A DNA stretch of 64,000 bases from Gemmatimonadales bacterium (lineage in GTDB: Bacteria > Gemmatimonadota > Gemmatimonadetes > Gemmatimonadales > GWC2-71-9), in NCBI GenBank assembly GCA_036279355.1, contig DASUJH010000034.1:62001-126000 (forward strand), written 5' to 3'. The position numbers and the translations under genes were made by a program. The notes beneath the pieces are model-generated. The model saw nothing but the letters and a program-made list of their open reading frames with translations, searched no databases and was not told where the DNA came from. Positions 50,093-60,760 of the stretch are shown one piece after another (within the stretch, counting starts at the first letter, position 1; the number at the start of each line of letters is the position of its first letter).

Positions 50093-50194
50093 ACCGCCGG
50101 GGGAAGTGGGCGGCAGGGGCGCGCTGTAACGGAGCGCACGCCCCCGGCCGGCGGCCCGCACCAGATTGGCTCCGGGCCCACTCCCGGAGGCATC

Positions 50195-50560
50195 ATGGCC
50201 CGCGATGAATCCAACGACGAGCGAGACTACGAGCGCGTGCAGCGCGACCTCAACCCGCACCGGGTGGAGGAGCAGCGGCGGGCGCGCGAGCACGCCGCGG
50301 CAATGCTGGAACAGCGCGAGGTCCGCGTGCTGCCGAGCGACTCGAGCGAGGATCTGGCCGATCTGCTCGATGCGGTGGACCGCTTCACCGCCGCGGTCGA
50401 GGCGAAGGGCGGCGATACGATGGTGAATACCCCCGACTCGTCCGATCCCAAGACGCCGGCCTACGTGCTCCCGATCCGCGGCGCGGGCGAATCGGTGCAG
50501 GCGTACCGGCACCGCGTGGTCGAGGGCACCGAGCGCCTGCTCCGGTCACGCCCGGTGTAG
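50195..50560 (+). CDS. Small acidic cytoplasmic protein of unknown function
   Basis: A 121-residue hydrophilic protein with an N-terminal helix rich in Arg/Glu (ERVQRDLNPHRVEEQRRARE), no signal or membrane segment and no recognised domain. CGGAGG lies 4 nt before the ATG. The stop overlaps the convergent aceK gene by 15 bp. Confidence 0.65.
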   Translation: MARDESNDERDYERVQRDLNPHRVEEQRRAREHAAAMLEQREVRVLPSDSSEDLADLLDAVDRFTAAVEAKGGDTMVNTPDSSDPKTPAYVLPIRGAGESVQAYRHRVVEGTERLLRSRPV

Positions 50561-52324
50561 GCGCCGGCTCTGCTTGTAGGGGAAGAAGTCGAAGATTTCG
50601 CCGGCCTCGAGCCGCCGCTGGACACCGGTCCAGAACTCGACCGTGAGCAGATCGGCGTGGGCGGCGAGGAAGTCGTCGCGCAGGCCGCCGGCTGGCACGA
50701 GGAAGGGGCTGAACTCCTCGGGAAAGACGTCGTGCTCGCCCACGTGGAACCATGGCTCGGCGGCCAGCTCGTCTTCCTCCGAGCGGGGCGGCGGCATGCG
50801 GCGGAAGTTGGATTCGCGGAGGAGGGCCAGCTCGTCGTAGTCGTAGCAGATGACCCGGCCGTTGCGGGTGACGCCGAAGTTCTTGAGCAGCATGTCTCCG
50901 GTGAAGATGTCGGCGCCCGCCAAGTCCTTGATGGCGTTGCCGTAGTCCACGATGGCGTCGCGCGCGGCGGCGTCGTCGGCGTGGCGAAGGTAGAGGTTGA
51001 GCGGCGTGACCCGCCGCTCGGTGTAGCAGTGCCGCACGACCACGCGGTCGCCATCCACCCGCACGCTCCTTCCGGCCACCTTGAGCAGATAGGCGAGCAG
51101 CTCGTCGGGAAAGCAGTGGCGGCGGAACTCGAGCTGCTCGAACTCCTGCGCGTCGGCCAGGCGACCCACCCGATCGTGCCGGAACACGAGATGGTACTTG
51201 GCCATCACCGCCTTGCGCGTGGTGTGCTTGGGCGCGACGAAGGTGTCCTTGATGATCTTGAACATGATGTTGAACGACGGCAGCATGAACACGCTCATCA
51301 CCAGTCCCTCGTCGCCCTCGGCCACGGCAAAGCGCGCCTCGGGGCGCTCCAGGTGGCGCATAAGCCCGCGCCAGAGCTCGGTCTTGGCGTGCTTATTGTA
51401 GCCGATGGCGCTCCACAGCTCGTCCACCCGCTTGTGCGGCATGATCGACGCGAGAAAGGCGACGAGAGCGCGCGGCCGCGGCGCCTCCACGAAGAAGTAC
51501 GACCAGCTGAAGCCGAACACGATGCTCGCCTCGTCCTGGGTGAGCAGCGCCGCGTCCACCGTGATGCCGCGCTCGCCGTGCACCAGCGGGAGGACGAGCG
51601 GCACCAGCTCGCCGGCGCCGTGCACCCGGCCGATGAGATACGCGCCCTTGTTGCGGTAGAACGGCGCGCGCAGCAGCTCGACCGAGAGCGGGCCGGCGGT
51701 CCATCCCAGCTCGCGCAGCCGGGTGTCGAGCGCCTCGGCGACGAGGCCGGCGTCGCGTTCCATGTCCTCGTAGGACACGCTCCAGCCGGCTGCCGCGAGC
51801 AACCGGCGCACCGGCTCGCGGCTCGAGCCCTCGCCCGGAAAGGCATCGTACACCGGCGGCTCGGGGTGGTCGAGCGCGCCGCCCGCGGTGAACGAAAGAA
51901 ACTCGGCATCGGCGTCGGTGCCGACGGTGCCGAGCACTCGACGGCTGGCTGAATTGAAGAAGGTCTCGGCCAGCTCGGCGTCGGGCCGGCACTCGGCCAG
52001 GCGGGCAAAGGCCGCGCGGGCGCGGCTCCACGCGGCGCGGTCGTGATCCAGGGGAGTGGGGTCGTTGCGGAGTGCCGCGACCAGCGCATCGAGGCGCGTG
52101 CGATAGAGCTCGAGGCGCTCGGCCGCGTCGGCCTGGGTGCCGTGCCAGTCGCGCGCTTCGAACCGCTGGCGGGCCCGGCGGGTAACCGCGCTGAACGCGG
52201 CGCAATAGCCCGCATAGGCGTTCATGATCATTGCCGCCGCGCGGTCGGGCGCGGCGCCGCCGGCGTCACCGGCCGCGGGCGCGCTCGCGGGGACATCAAT
52301 GTTGGGCGAGGCGTTGCCGTTCAC
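50546..52324 (-). CDS. aceK: Isocitrate dehydrogenase kinase/phosphatase
   Basis: A bifunctional protein of 592 residues that switches isocitrate dehydrogenase off by phosphorylation and on by dephosphorylation. It shows the AceK kinase segments: [18 protein letters not shown], then [40 protein letters not shown] and VICYDYDEL (metal-binding Asp). Length matches the family. GTG at 52324 is chosen: TAGTGT ends 7 nt upstream, and the coding pattern extends to it. It is divergent from icd across 24 bp; in E. coli aceK instead follows aceBA. No glyoxylate-shunt genes occur in the window. Confidence 0.95.
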   Translation of the reverse strand: MNGNASPNIDVPASAPAAGDAGGAAPDRAAAMIMNAYAGYCAAFSAVTRRARQRFEARDWHGTQADAAERLELYRTRLDALVAALRNDPTPLDHDRAAWSRARAAFARLAECRPDAELAETFFNSASRRVLGTVGTDADAEFLSFTAGGALDHPEPPVYDAFPGEGSSREPVRRLLAAAGWSVSYEDMERDAGLVAEALDTRLRELGWTAGPLSVELLRAPFYRNKGAYLIGRVHGAGELVPLVLPLVHGERGITVDAALLTQDEASIVFGFSWSYFFVEAPRPRALVAFLASIMPHKRVDELWSAIGYNKHAKTELWRGLMRHLERPEARFAVAEGDEGLVMSVFMLPSFNIMFKIIKDTFVAPKHTTRKAVMAKYHLVFRHDRVGRLADAQEFEQLEFRRHCFPDELLAYLLKVAGRSVRVDGDRVVVRHCYTERRVTPLNLYLRHADDAAARDAIVDYGNAIKDLAGADIFTGDMLLKNFGVTRNGRVICYDYDELALLRESNFRRMPPPRSEEDELAAEPWFHVGEHDVFPEEFSPFLVPAGGLRDDFLAAHADLLTVEFWTGVQRRLEAGEIFDFFPYKQSRRLHRA

Positions 52325-52331
52325 GGGCCCG

Positions 52332-52341
52332 ACACTAAGTT
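52332..52341. promoter_or_regulatory. Bidirectional -10 element between aceK and icd
   Basis: ACACTAAGTT contains TAAGTT on plus (52336-52341, ending 7 nt before the icd ATG) and TAGTGT on minus (52337-52332, ending 7 nt before the aceK GTG). The two hexamers share the central TA. A weak -35, TTGCCG at 52314-52319, suits the icd direction with a 16-bp spacer. Neither gene has a Shine-Dalgarno. Confidence 0.6.
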
Positions 52342-52348
52342 GCGGGTC

Positions 52349-53605
<1,257 letters not shown>

Positions 53606-53634
53606 CGGCCGGGGGCGTTGCGCGCGGCTCGCCG

Positions 53635-54036
53635 CTACGCCCGCCCGCGCCACCGCTCGATTTCGCGCCGGCGCTTCTTGGTCGGCCGCCCTTTCTCTTC
53701 GTACAACGCCGGTGCCGCAAACTTGAGCCGTTCGGCCAACCGCTCGCGGGCCGAGCGGCTCTCGGCCGTCTCCTCGTACAACGTGGCCGCGACCGTGGCC
53801 GACCCCCTCCGCTCGGCGAGCGCGCGCACGACGAGGTGATGCTCGAACGGGGCGAAGCGCAGGCGCACGTGATCGCCCGGCTGAACGGCCTTGGAGGCTT
53901 TGGCGCGCTCGCCGTTCACCTCCACCTTGCCGCCGGCCACCGCCTCGGCGGCGAGCGAGCGGGTCTTGAAGAAGCGCGCGGCCCAGAGCCACTTGTCGAT
54001 GCGGACGCGTTCGATGCTCTCGGGTTGGTGCGGCAT
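53635..54036 (-). CDS. hslR: S4-domain ribosome-associated heat shock protein Hsp15
   Basis: A 133-residue RNA-binding protein. S4 domain ERVRIDKWLWAARFFKTRSL (about 8-27), then AVAGGKVEVNGERAKASKAV. The C-terminal basic tail (KGRPTKKRRREIERWRGRA) is typical of HslR, which rescues stalled 50S subunits carrying nascent chain. ATG at 54036 lies 6 nt after TATCGT, a possible leaderless promoter; upstream in-frame ATGs at 54051 and 54060 would precede it. Confidence 0.93.
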   Translation of the reverse strand: MPHQPESIERVRIDKWLWAARFFKTRSLAAEAVAGGKVEVNGERAKASKAVQPGDHVRLRFAPFEHHLVVRALAERRGSATVAATLYEETAESRSARERLAERLKFAAPALYEEKGRPTKKRRREIERWRGRA

Positions 54037-54042
54037 GGGCGA

Positions 54043-54048
54043 ACGATA
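54043..54048 (-). promoter_or_regulatory. Putative -10 element of leaderless hslR
   Basis: TATCGT on the minus strand is followed by TCGCCC and the hslR ATG. No Shine-Dalgarno or -35 was found. Confidence 0.4.
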
Positions 54049-54099
54049 CATCGGGCGCATGCTGGTGCGCGCGGTGCCGCCTTGCGACATTAGGAAACC

Positions 54100-56523
54100 G
54101 TGACTCTCACAATCCAGCTCCTCATCACGCTCGCGGCCCGGGCGGTGCAGATCGCCGCGCCCACGCCACAAGTCCCCGAGCTCCAGGCGCCCGAGACCGC
54201 GATGGCTGCCGATCCGGCCACCGCCGACGACTCTACCCTCGCCGCAGCCATGGCAGCGCTCGCCCGCGGCCTTCCGTGGCGCGCCACGCGATTGCTCGAT
54301 CCCATGCTCCGCGATTCCGCCACCCGGACCCCCGAAGCCTTGCTGCTTGCAGCGACCGCGGCAAGCCGCTGGGGCGGGTGGAACGCGGTCGAGCGCCTGC
54401 TCGGCGCCGAGCCCGACAGCACGCTCGCGGCGGGCGGCGTGGGTCGCATTCTGCTCGCGCGGGCGGCGCTCGAAGCGGGGCGCGATTCGCTGGCGGCCGC
54501 GCGCGCTGCCGCACTCCTCGGGGCGGCGGCGCCGCCGGAGCGCCGCGGCGCCGCGCTCGTGACACTCGCGCGCGCGCTCGAGCGGCTCGGCGCGCACGAC
54601 ACCGCGGCCGCGACCTGGCTCCGCGCCGCCGAGGCCGTTCCGCTGGCGGCCGATTGGCTCAAGCTCCGCGCGGCCGGCGCCATGGCCGACAGCAGCGGCC
54701 GATGGGGCTTGTATACCACGCTTGGCGCCGCCGCGCGCGCGCATATCCCTGAAACCGAGGCGGCACTGCGCGAACGGCTCGGTGACGATCTGGGCGCTGC
54801 GAAGGCGTACGCGGCGCTCGGCGACCGGATCTCGGCGCTTCGCCTTCGGCTCGTCGCCGCGAACGCGCCCGGGGGCGCCCGCGCGCCCGCCCTCGGGAGC
54901 GGCGCGGCTGCCGCACTTGGCATTCCTTCGGTCGACAGCGCGGCGCGCAACTCGGTGCGGCGCGAGCTGATCGACGCCATCATCGGTGGGACGGCCGCCG
55001 AAGCCCGCGGCGCCGTCGCGCTGCTCGACAGCGCGTTCGGCGCGCAGCCGCCGGAGGATGAGCTTGCGATCGCGCGCGGTGCCGTTGCCGCGGGCGCGCC
55101 GGAGCGTGCGGTGGAGGGATTCGACCGCGCCTTCGACGCCGGGCTCGGCGGGACGAGCGACCGCTTCGACCTCGCCACCTCGCTCGGACGGCTCGGGCGA
55201 TATGACCGCGCGGCGGTCGAGTTCGGCCGGGTGCCGGCGAGCGATTCGCTGGGCGGCGCGGCGGCGTATCAGCGCGCGCGTGCGATGCTGCGCGGCGGCG
55301 ACGAGCCCGGCGCGGTGCGCGCGTTGCGCAAGGTCGCCGCCAGCTTTCGGAAGGACAGCGCCGCCGCGGCGCCCGCGCTCGTGCTGCTGGCCGATCTGGC
55401 CACCGATGACCATCGGGAGAGCGAAGCACGGCGGCTCTTCGCGCGGGCGGCCAAGATGTTTCCCCGGAGCCGATTCGCGGCAGCCGCGTGGTTCCGCTCC
55501 GGACTCATCGCACTGCTCGAAGGCCGCGCAAGGACCGCCGCGAAAGAGCTGGACGGGCTCGCCAGGAGCGGACGCGCGGGAGAAGAGGGGCTCGCCGCGA
55601 GGTATTGGAGCGGGCGCGCGTGGGAGGCGGCAGGCGACAGCGCCCGCGCCCGCGAGCGGTGGAGCGCGCTCGCGTCGGATCAGCCGGCGTCGTACTACGC
55701 GGGCCTCGTCGATCAGCGTCTGGACATCGACCCCTGGGCGCCGCCCGCGGCGGCGGACTCGTTCGCCAGCTATCCCGACCTCGACACCGCCATGGCGCGC
55801 GCGGCCGAGCTGGATCGTCTCGGGCTCGCGCGGGAGGCGGCGTGGGAGTACGCGGACATCGCCGGTGACGCGAATGGATCGGTCGAGCGCCTGCTCGCCA
55901 CCGCCGACGCGTTCCGCGCTCAGGGGCTCGGCGCGCAGGCGATCCAGCTCGCGCGGCGCGCGCTGGCCCGCGGCGCGCCGGCCGATGCGCGGCTCTACCG
56001 CCTGCTCTATCCAGTGGTGCGGCCGGACGCGCTGATGGCGGCGGCGGAGGCGAACGGGCTCGACCCGAGTCTCGTCGCGGCGCTCATCCGCCAGGAGTCG
56101 CTCTTCAACCCGCTCGCCACGTCGCGGGCCGGCGCGCGCGGTCTCATGCAGGTGATGCCCGATCTTGGCCGGAAGCTCGCGGAGGCGCAGGGATTTCCCG
56201 AGTGGGATCCGGTGCTCCTCTATCAGCCGGACGTGAGTCTGGAGCTTGGCACCGCGCACCTGGGCGACCTCGCGCGCCAGTTGCCGGACGTGCCGCGGTT
56301 GCTCGCTGCCTACAATGCCGGAATCTCTCGGGTGGCGCGCTGGCAGACGAAGACCGGCGCGAACGATCCCGAGGTGTTCGCCGAGCGGATTCCGTTCGTC
56401 GAGACGCGCGACTACGTGCGGATCATCCAACGGAACGAGGCGCTCTACCGTGCGCTCTATTCGTGGGAAGCTACTGGGCCCGAGCCGACCGGTGGCGTGA
56501 CGCGCCCGCAGTTCTTACCTTAA
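54100..56523 (+). CDS. Slt70-like soluble lytic transglycosylase with TPR-type helical domain
   Basis: A periplasmic protein of 807 residues. A short hydrophobic leader (LTIQLLITLAARAVQIAAP) precedes about 600 residues of Ala-rich TPR/superhelical repeats and a C-terminal SLT domain (about 645-790) with catalytic Glu in ALIRQESLFNPLATSRAGAR, GLMQVMPDLG and LLAAYNAGISRVARW. It cleaves peptidoglycan to 1,6-anhydro products. GTG start with AGGA 4 nt upstream. The Slt70-like architecture suits cell-wall turnover or insertion of envelope machines such as the pilus. Confidence 0.93.
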   Translation: MTLTIQLLITLAARAVQIAAPTPQVPELQAPETAMAADPATADDSTLAAAMAALARGLPWRATRLLDPMLRDSATRTPEALLLAATAASRWGGWNAVERLLGAEPDSTLAAGGVGRILLARAALEAGRDSLAAARAAALLGAAAPPERRGAALVTLARALERLGAHDTAAATWLRAAEAVPLAADWLKLRAAGAMADSSGRWGLYTTLGAAARAHIPETEAALRERLGDDLGAAKAYAALGDRISALRLRLVAANAPGGARAPALGSGAAAALGIPSVDSAARNSVRRELIDAIIGGTAAEARGAVALLDSAFGAQPPEDELAIARGAVAAGAPERAVEGFDRAFDAGLGGTSDRFDLATSLGRLGRYDRAAVEFGRVPASDSLGGAAAYQRARAMLRGGDEPGAVRALRKVAASFRKDSAAAAPALVLLADLATDDHRESEARRLFARAAKMFPRSRFAAAAWFRSGLIALLEGRARTAAKELDGLARSGRAGEEGLAARYWSGRAWEAAGDSARARERWSALASDQPASYYAGLVDQRLDIDPWAPPAAADSFASYPDLDTAMARAAELDRLGLAREAAWEYADIAGDANGSVERLLATADAFRAQGLGAQAIQLARRALARGAPADARLYRLLYPVVRPDALMAAAEANGLDPSLVAALIRQESLFNPLATSRAGARGLMQVMPDLGRKLAEAQGFPEWDPVLLYQPDVSLELGTAHLGDLARQLPDVPRLLAAYNAGISRVARWQTKTGANDPEVFAERIPFVETRDYVRIIQRNEALYRALYSWEATGPEPTGGVTRPQFLP

Positions 56524-56581
56524 GGCTGCTCTCGATACAACGACCTTTTTCACGGCCACCGCGCATACCGCGCCGGGCGTG

Positions 56582-59500
56582 ATGACGACACATATTGCCG
56601 CTTCCTTTGCCCCGCCGCGGCTCGACGACATGCTCGAGCGCCTGGGCGACGCCTTCCTCGCATTCGACGCCGACTGGCGCTGCACCTACGCCAATCGCGC
56701 CGCCATTCGGCTCCTGAGCGAGCGCTACGGCGCGGCTTCGGGTGACCCCACGGGCCGCGTGATCTGGGATCGCGTGCCAGGTCTCGCCGGCACGGCGCTC
56801 GAGACCGCGCTGCGCCGAGCCGCGGCCGCGCGCGTGCCAGTCTCATCCAGCGAACTGGATGCGCCGCGCGGCCGCGTGCTCGAAGCCCGCATCTTTCCCT
56901 CCGACGACGGCGTCTCGGCGCTCATCCGCGAGCTGACCGGTATCGAGTCAATCCCGCCGGACGACCCGGCATCCGGGCACGCGCGCGACGCGCTCGAGGG
57001 CATCAGCGAGCTGTTCTGCCACTGGGACGACGAGTGGCGCATCACCTACTGCAATCGCCGCGGCGAGGCCTACCTCCGTCACCTCGGGAAAGATCCGGAC
57101 GGCATGCTCGGCCGTCCGGTGTGGGACGCCATGCCCGAGCTCGCCGGCACGAGCTTCCACGCGGCCGCGCTCCGGGCGGCCGCCGAGCGGCGGGAGGTGA
57201 CGGTCGAAGATTGGTTCCGGCCGCCTGGGGTGGATCAATGCTTTGCCGTGCGATTCGTGCCGGTGGCGGGCGGCATGAACTGCTACGCACGGGACGTGAC
57301 GCTCCGCCGCCGGGCGCAGGCCGGCATGGCGGAGACGCGGCGGCTTCTCCGCGAGAGCGAGGAGCGCTTCCGGTTGCTGGTCGAATCCATCGACGACGTC
57401 GTGTTCCGGCTCGATCGGGATGGCCGCTGCGTCGACATTTTCGGTCGCTGGCTCGAGCGCGAGGGCAGCCCCGCGCAGATGCTGCTCGGCCGCACCACGG
57501 GCGAGATCGTGGGCCCCGCTACCGCGCCGATGCACGAGGAGGCAAATCGCCGCGCCCTCGCGGGCGAGACCGTGGTGTACGAGTGGGAGCTGGTCCGCAA
57601 GCGTGGGAACAGGCACATGCAGGCCTCGCTCGCGCCGCTCCGGAACGCCGCGGGCGAGGTGATCGGCATCGTTGGCGTGAACCGCGACCTCACGAGCCGG
57701 GTCGAGAGCGAGCGCGAGATCCAGCGGCTCAACGCCGATCTCGAGCGCCAGGTGGCCGAGCTCCAGCGCCGTGAAACCCATCAGCGGCTCCTGGCGGACA
57801 CGAGCCGGCTGCTCGACGGCTCGCGCGAGCCCGAGGCCGCGCTCGCCGCCGTGGCCCGAGCGACGATCCCGGCGCTCGCCGACTTCACGATCCTCGACGT
57901 CTTCGATGACGACGGTCGACTCGAGCGCCTGCAACTGGCGCACGCCGAACCGGCCGTCGAGGCCCGCCTCGCCGCCGACGCCCGCACCTGCACGCCCGAC
58001 CCTGCGTGGGATGACCATCCGATCGTCCAGGTGCTCCGTACCGGCGCGCCGCTGCTCATGCCCGATCTCTCCGAATCCGAGGTCGCAGCGCTGGGCCGGC
58101 GCGAGTGCGACGCGGCGTTTCTCGCGGCGCTGGCACCGCGCTCGCTCATGGTGGTGCCGCTCCGCGCGCACGGGCAGAGCATCGGCAAGCTGACCTTCGG
58201 CTATTCGGCATCGGGCCGCCGGCACACGCCCGAGGACCTGGCGCTCGCGGAGGAGGTGGCGGGCCGCGCCGCGCTCGCCGCGGAGAACGCACGGCTCTTC
58301 CAAGCGGCCCAGCGCGAAGTGCGGCGGCGCACCGAAGCCGAGTCCACGGCCAGCCGCTGGGCCTTCATCTTCGAGCGCGCGGCCTGGGGTGTCAGCATCG
58401 CGAGCCCCGACGCACAGCGAATCGAGGCGGTGAACCCGGCGTTCGCGCGGCTGCACGGCTACGCGTCGAGCGAGCTGCAAGGCCGGCCGCTCGCCGATCT
58501 CGTGGCGCCGCACCGCCGCGCCGAGTGCGCGACGCAGATGGCGCGTGCGCGCGAGCAGGGTCACCAGATCTGGGAGTCGGAGCACCTGCGGCATGACGGC
58601 AGCGGCTTCCCGGTGCTGGTTGACGTCGCCGCGATCCGCGGCGGCGGCGAGCTGCTCTGCCTTGCGGCGACGGTGCAGGACCTCACCGAGCGCAAGCGGG
58701 CCGAGGAGCAGGTGCGGCAGGCGCAGAAGATGGATGCCGTGGGCCGGCTCGCCGGCGGTGTCGCCCACGACTTCAACAACATGCTGATGATCATCCTCGG
58801 CTTCTGCGACCTGCTCGTCGAGAGCCTCGACCGGGACGACGCGCGACGGGCCGACGCACTGGAAATCCGCAAAGCCGCCGACCGCGCGTCCGCCCTCACC
58901 CGCCAGCTGCTCACGCTCGGCCACCCGCAGATCCTCAAGCGCCAGGTGATGAACCTGAACGAGGTGATCCGCGAGCTCGATCCGATGCTCCGGCCGCTCA
59001 TTCGCGAGGACATCCGGCTGGTGGAGAGCCTCTCGGCGGGCCTGGGCGGCGTCGCGGCCGACCGGGGGCAGCTCGAGCAGATCGTCATGAACCTGGCGCT
59101 CAACGCCCGCGATGCGATGGCCCACGGCGGCCGCCTCACGATCGAGACGATCAACGTCGATCTGCCCGAGGGATACGCCTACCGGCACATCGGCATCGAC
59201 ATTCCCGCGGGGCCGTACGTCATGCTCGTGGTGAGCGACACCGGCCGCGGCATCGATCCCAGGGTGAAAGCGCGCCTCTTCGAGCCGTTCTTCACCACCA
59301 AGACCTCGGGCCGGAACACGGGGCTCGGCCTTGCCACCGTGTACAGCATCGTGACCCAGACCGGCGGCTACGTGTGGGTCGACAGCGAGCCGGGCGAGGG
59401 CGCGGCGTTCAAGATCTGTCTGCCGCGCATCGAGCCCGCGTCCGATGCCGCTGAACCCGTGACGCCTGAGTGCAGACCGATCCGGGGCGGGGCCGAGTGT

Positions 59501-59890
59501 CTGCTGGTGGTCGAAGATGAAGACGCCGTGCGGAGCCTTGCCGGCCGCGTGCTCGCCGGGCTCGGCTACCTCGTGCTGGAGGCGGCAAACGGGCGCGAGG
59601 CGCTGGAGATCGCGCGGGAGTACCCGGGGTCCATCGATCTGCTGGTCACCGACGTCGTCATGCCGGAGATGGGCGGCCTCGACCTCATCGATGCATTGCT
59701 CGCGCTCCGGCCCGGCATCGGGGTGGTCGTGATGTCGGGGTACATGGAACCCGACCACGCGCGCGGCACCCTGCGCGATGCCGGCATCCCCTTCCTTCCC
59801 AAGCCATTCTCCCCCGATGGTCTGAGCCGGCAGGTGCGCGACGTGCTCGATGCGCGCGCGGCCGGGGTCACGCATCACAGCCCCTCCTGA
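56582..59890 (+). CDS. Hybrid sensor histidine kinase with PAS, GAF and receiver domains
   Basis: A soluble protein of about 1102 residues. Order: two N-terminal PAS modules (from residue 11 and about 145), a third PAS with PAC (about 260-380), a GAF domain (about 400-570), a PAS-PAC (about 590-715), HisKA with VAHDFNNMLMIILGFCDLL (His near 728), HATPase_c (NLALNARDAMAHGGRLTIET, then DTGRGIDPRVKARLFEPFFT) and a C-terminal receiver with Asp near 1022 (LLVTDVVMPEMGG). No membrane segment, so signals are cytoplasmic. ATG at 56582 directly follows a GTG at 56579 in the same frame. Confidence 0.93.
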   Translation: MTTHIAASFAPPRLDDMLERLGDAFLAFDADWRCTYANRAAIRLLSERYGAASGDPTGRVIWDRVPGLAGTALETALRRAAAARVPVSSSELDAPRGRVLEARIFPSDDGVSALIRELTGIESIPPDDPASGHARDALEGISELFCHWDDEWRITYCNRRGEAYLRHLGKDPDGMLGRPVWDAMPELAGTSFHAAALRAAAERREVTVEDWFRPPGVDQCFAVRFVPVAGGMNCYARDVTLRRRAQAGMAETRRLLRESEERFRLLVESIDDVVFRLDRDGRCVDIFGRWLEREGSPAQMLLGRTTGEIVGPATAPMHEEANRRALAGETVVYEWELVRKRGNRHMQASLAPLRNAAGEVIGIVGVNRDLTSRVESEREIQRLNADLERQVAELQRRETHQRLLADTSRLLDGSREPEAALAAVARATIPALADFTILDVFDDDGRLERLQLAHAEPAVEARLAADARTCTPDPAWDDHPIVQVLRTGAPLLMPDLSESEVAALGRRECDAAFLAALAPRSLMVVPLRAHGQSIGKLTFGYSASGRRHTPEDLALAEEVAGRAALAAENARLFQAAQREVRRRTEAESTASRWAFIFERAAWGVSIASPDAQRIEAVNPAFARLHGYASSELQGRPLADLVAPHRRAECATQMARAREQGHQIWESEHLRHDGSGFPVLVDVAAIRGGGELLCLAATVQDLTERKRAEEQVRQAQKMDAVGRLAGGVAHDFNNMLMIILGFCDLLVESLDRDDARRADALEIRKAADRASALTRQLLTLGHPQILKRQVMNLNEVIRELDPMLRPLIREDIRLVESLSAGLGGVAADRGQLEQIVMNLALNARDAMAHGGRLTIETINVDLPEGYAYRHIGIDIPAGPYVMLVVSDTGRGIDPRVKARLFEPFFTTKTSGRNTGLGLATVYSIVTQTGGYVWVDSEPGEGAAFKICLPRIEPASDAAEPVTPECRPIRGGAECLLVVEDEDAVRSLAGRVLAGLGYLVLEAANGREALEIAREYPGSIDLLVTDVVMPEMGGLDLIDALLALRPGIGVVVMSGYMEPDHARGTLRDAGIPFLPKPFSPDGLSRQVRDVLDARAAGVTHHSPS

Positions 59891-59981
59891 GCCTCGCTTT
59901 CAATACTGGCCGCCACCACGCCCGCCCCGCGAAGCCGGTGTGAGGGCGAGCGGCAAGCCAGGTCAGGTGACGAGGTCACGC

Positions 59982-60644
59982 GTGAAGCGGCCGTTCGACA
60001 TCGATGTCGCGATCCGCCGGATCCGCCGCGCCGTCCGCCCGCTTCCCAAGGCCGCCATGTTCGCGCTGGCGGAGGAGGGGCACGCCACTCTCTTCGAGCA
60101 GGTCGTCGCCTGCATCATTTCAATTCGTACCCGCGATGAAGTGAGCCTGCCGGCGGCCAAGCGGCTCTTCGCCGCGGCCGGCACGCCGCGCGCGCTCGCC
60201 CGGATGGACCAGCGCGCCATCGCCCGCTGCATCCACGACGCGACGTTTCACGAGGCCAAGGCTCGGCAGATCCGGGCGCTGGCGCGGCGCACCGACGCCG
60301 AGTACGGCGGTCGTCTTCCATGCGATGCGGAGGTGCTCCGCTCGTTCCAGGGCGTAGGTCCCAAGTGCGCCAACCTGGCGCTCGGCATCGCGTGCGGCAC
60401 GCGGCGGATCAGCGTCGATATCCACGTGCACCGGGTGACGAATCGCTGGGGCTACGTCGAGGCGCCAACTCCGGAAGCGACGATGGCGGCGCTCGAGGCG
60501 CGCCTTCCCGAGCGCTACTGGGTGGAGCTCAACGCGCTGCTGGTGCCGTTCGGGAAGCACGTGTGCACCGGGCGCCTGCCAAGGTGCTCCACTTGCCCGG
60601 TGCTCGACATGTGTCGGCAGATAGGGGTAGGGCAGCACAGGTAG
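59982..60644 (+). CDS. nth: Endonuclease III family DNA glycosylase
   Basis: A base-excision-repair glycosylase of about 220 residues. The HhH motif is SFQGVGPKCANLALGIACGT, with a Lys near residue 130 and the catalytic Asp in ISVDIHVHRVTNRWGY. The [4Fe-4S] knuckle CTGRLPRCSTCPVLDMC matches C-x6-C-x2-C-x5-C except for one-residue shifts. ISIRTRDEVSLPAAKRLF replaces the usual LSaqttD segment. Start GTG 59982 has GAGG 6 nt upstream; GTGs at 59967 and 59940 are possible. Probably active. Confidence 0.93.
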   Translation: MKRPFDIDVAIRRIRRAVRPLPKAAMFALAEEGHATLFEQVVACIISIRTRDEVSLPAAKRLFAAAGTPRALARMDQRAIARCIHDATFHEAKARQIRALARRTDAEYGGRLPCDAEVLRSFQGVGPKCANLALGIACGTRRISVDIHVHRVTNRWGYVEAPTPEATMAALEARLPERYWVELNALLVPFGKHVCTGRLPRCSTCPVLDMCRQIGVGQHR

Positions 60645-60760
60645 AAGGCCGTCGATACGGCGATCCCATCTCTCCCTGCCGGCTCTACCGCCTTGCCCCA
60701 TCATGCGGCTATCTTCCGCGCTGCTTCCGACCCCCACGCGACGGCAGTCCTCGAGGTACG

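Noticed and set aside
53635-56430. A 931-codon minus frame joined to Hsp15
   Set aside because: The part above 54036 is antisense to the lytic transglycosylase and has shadow composition; the S4 protein starts at 54036.
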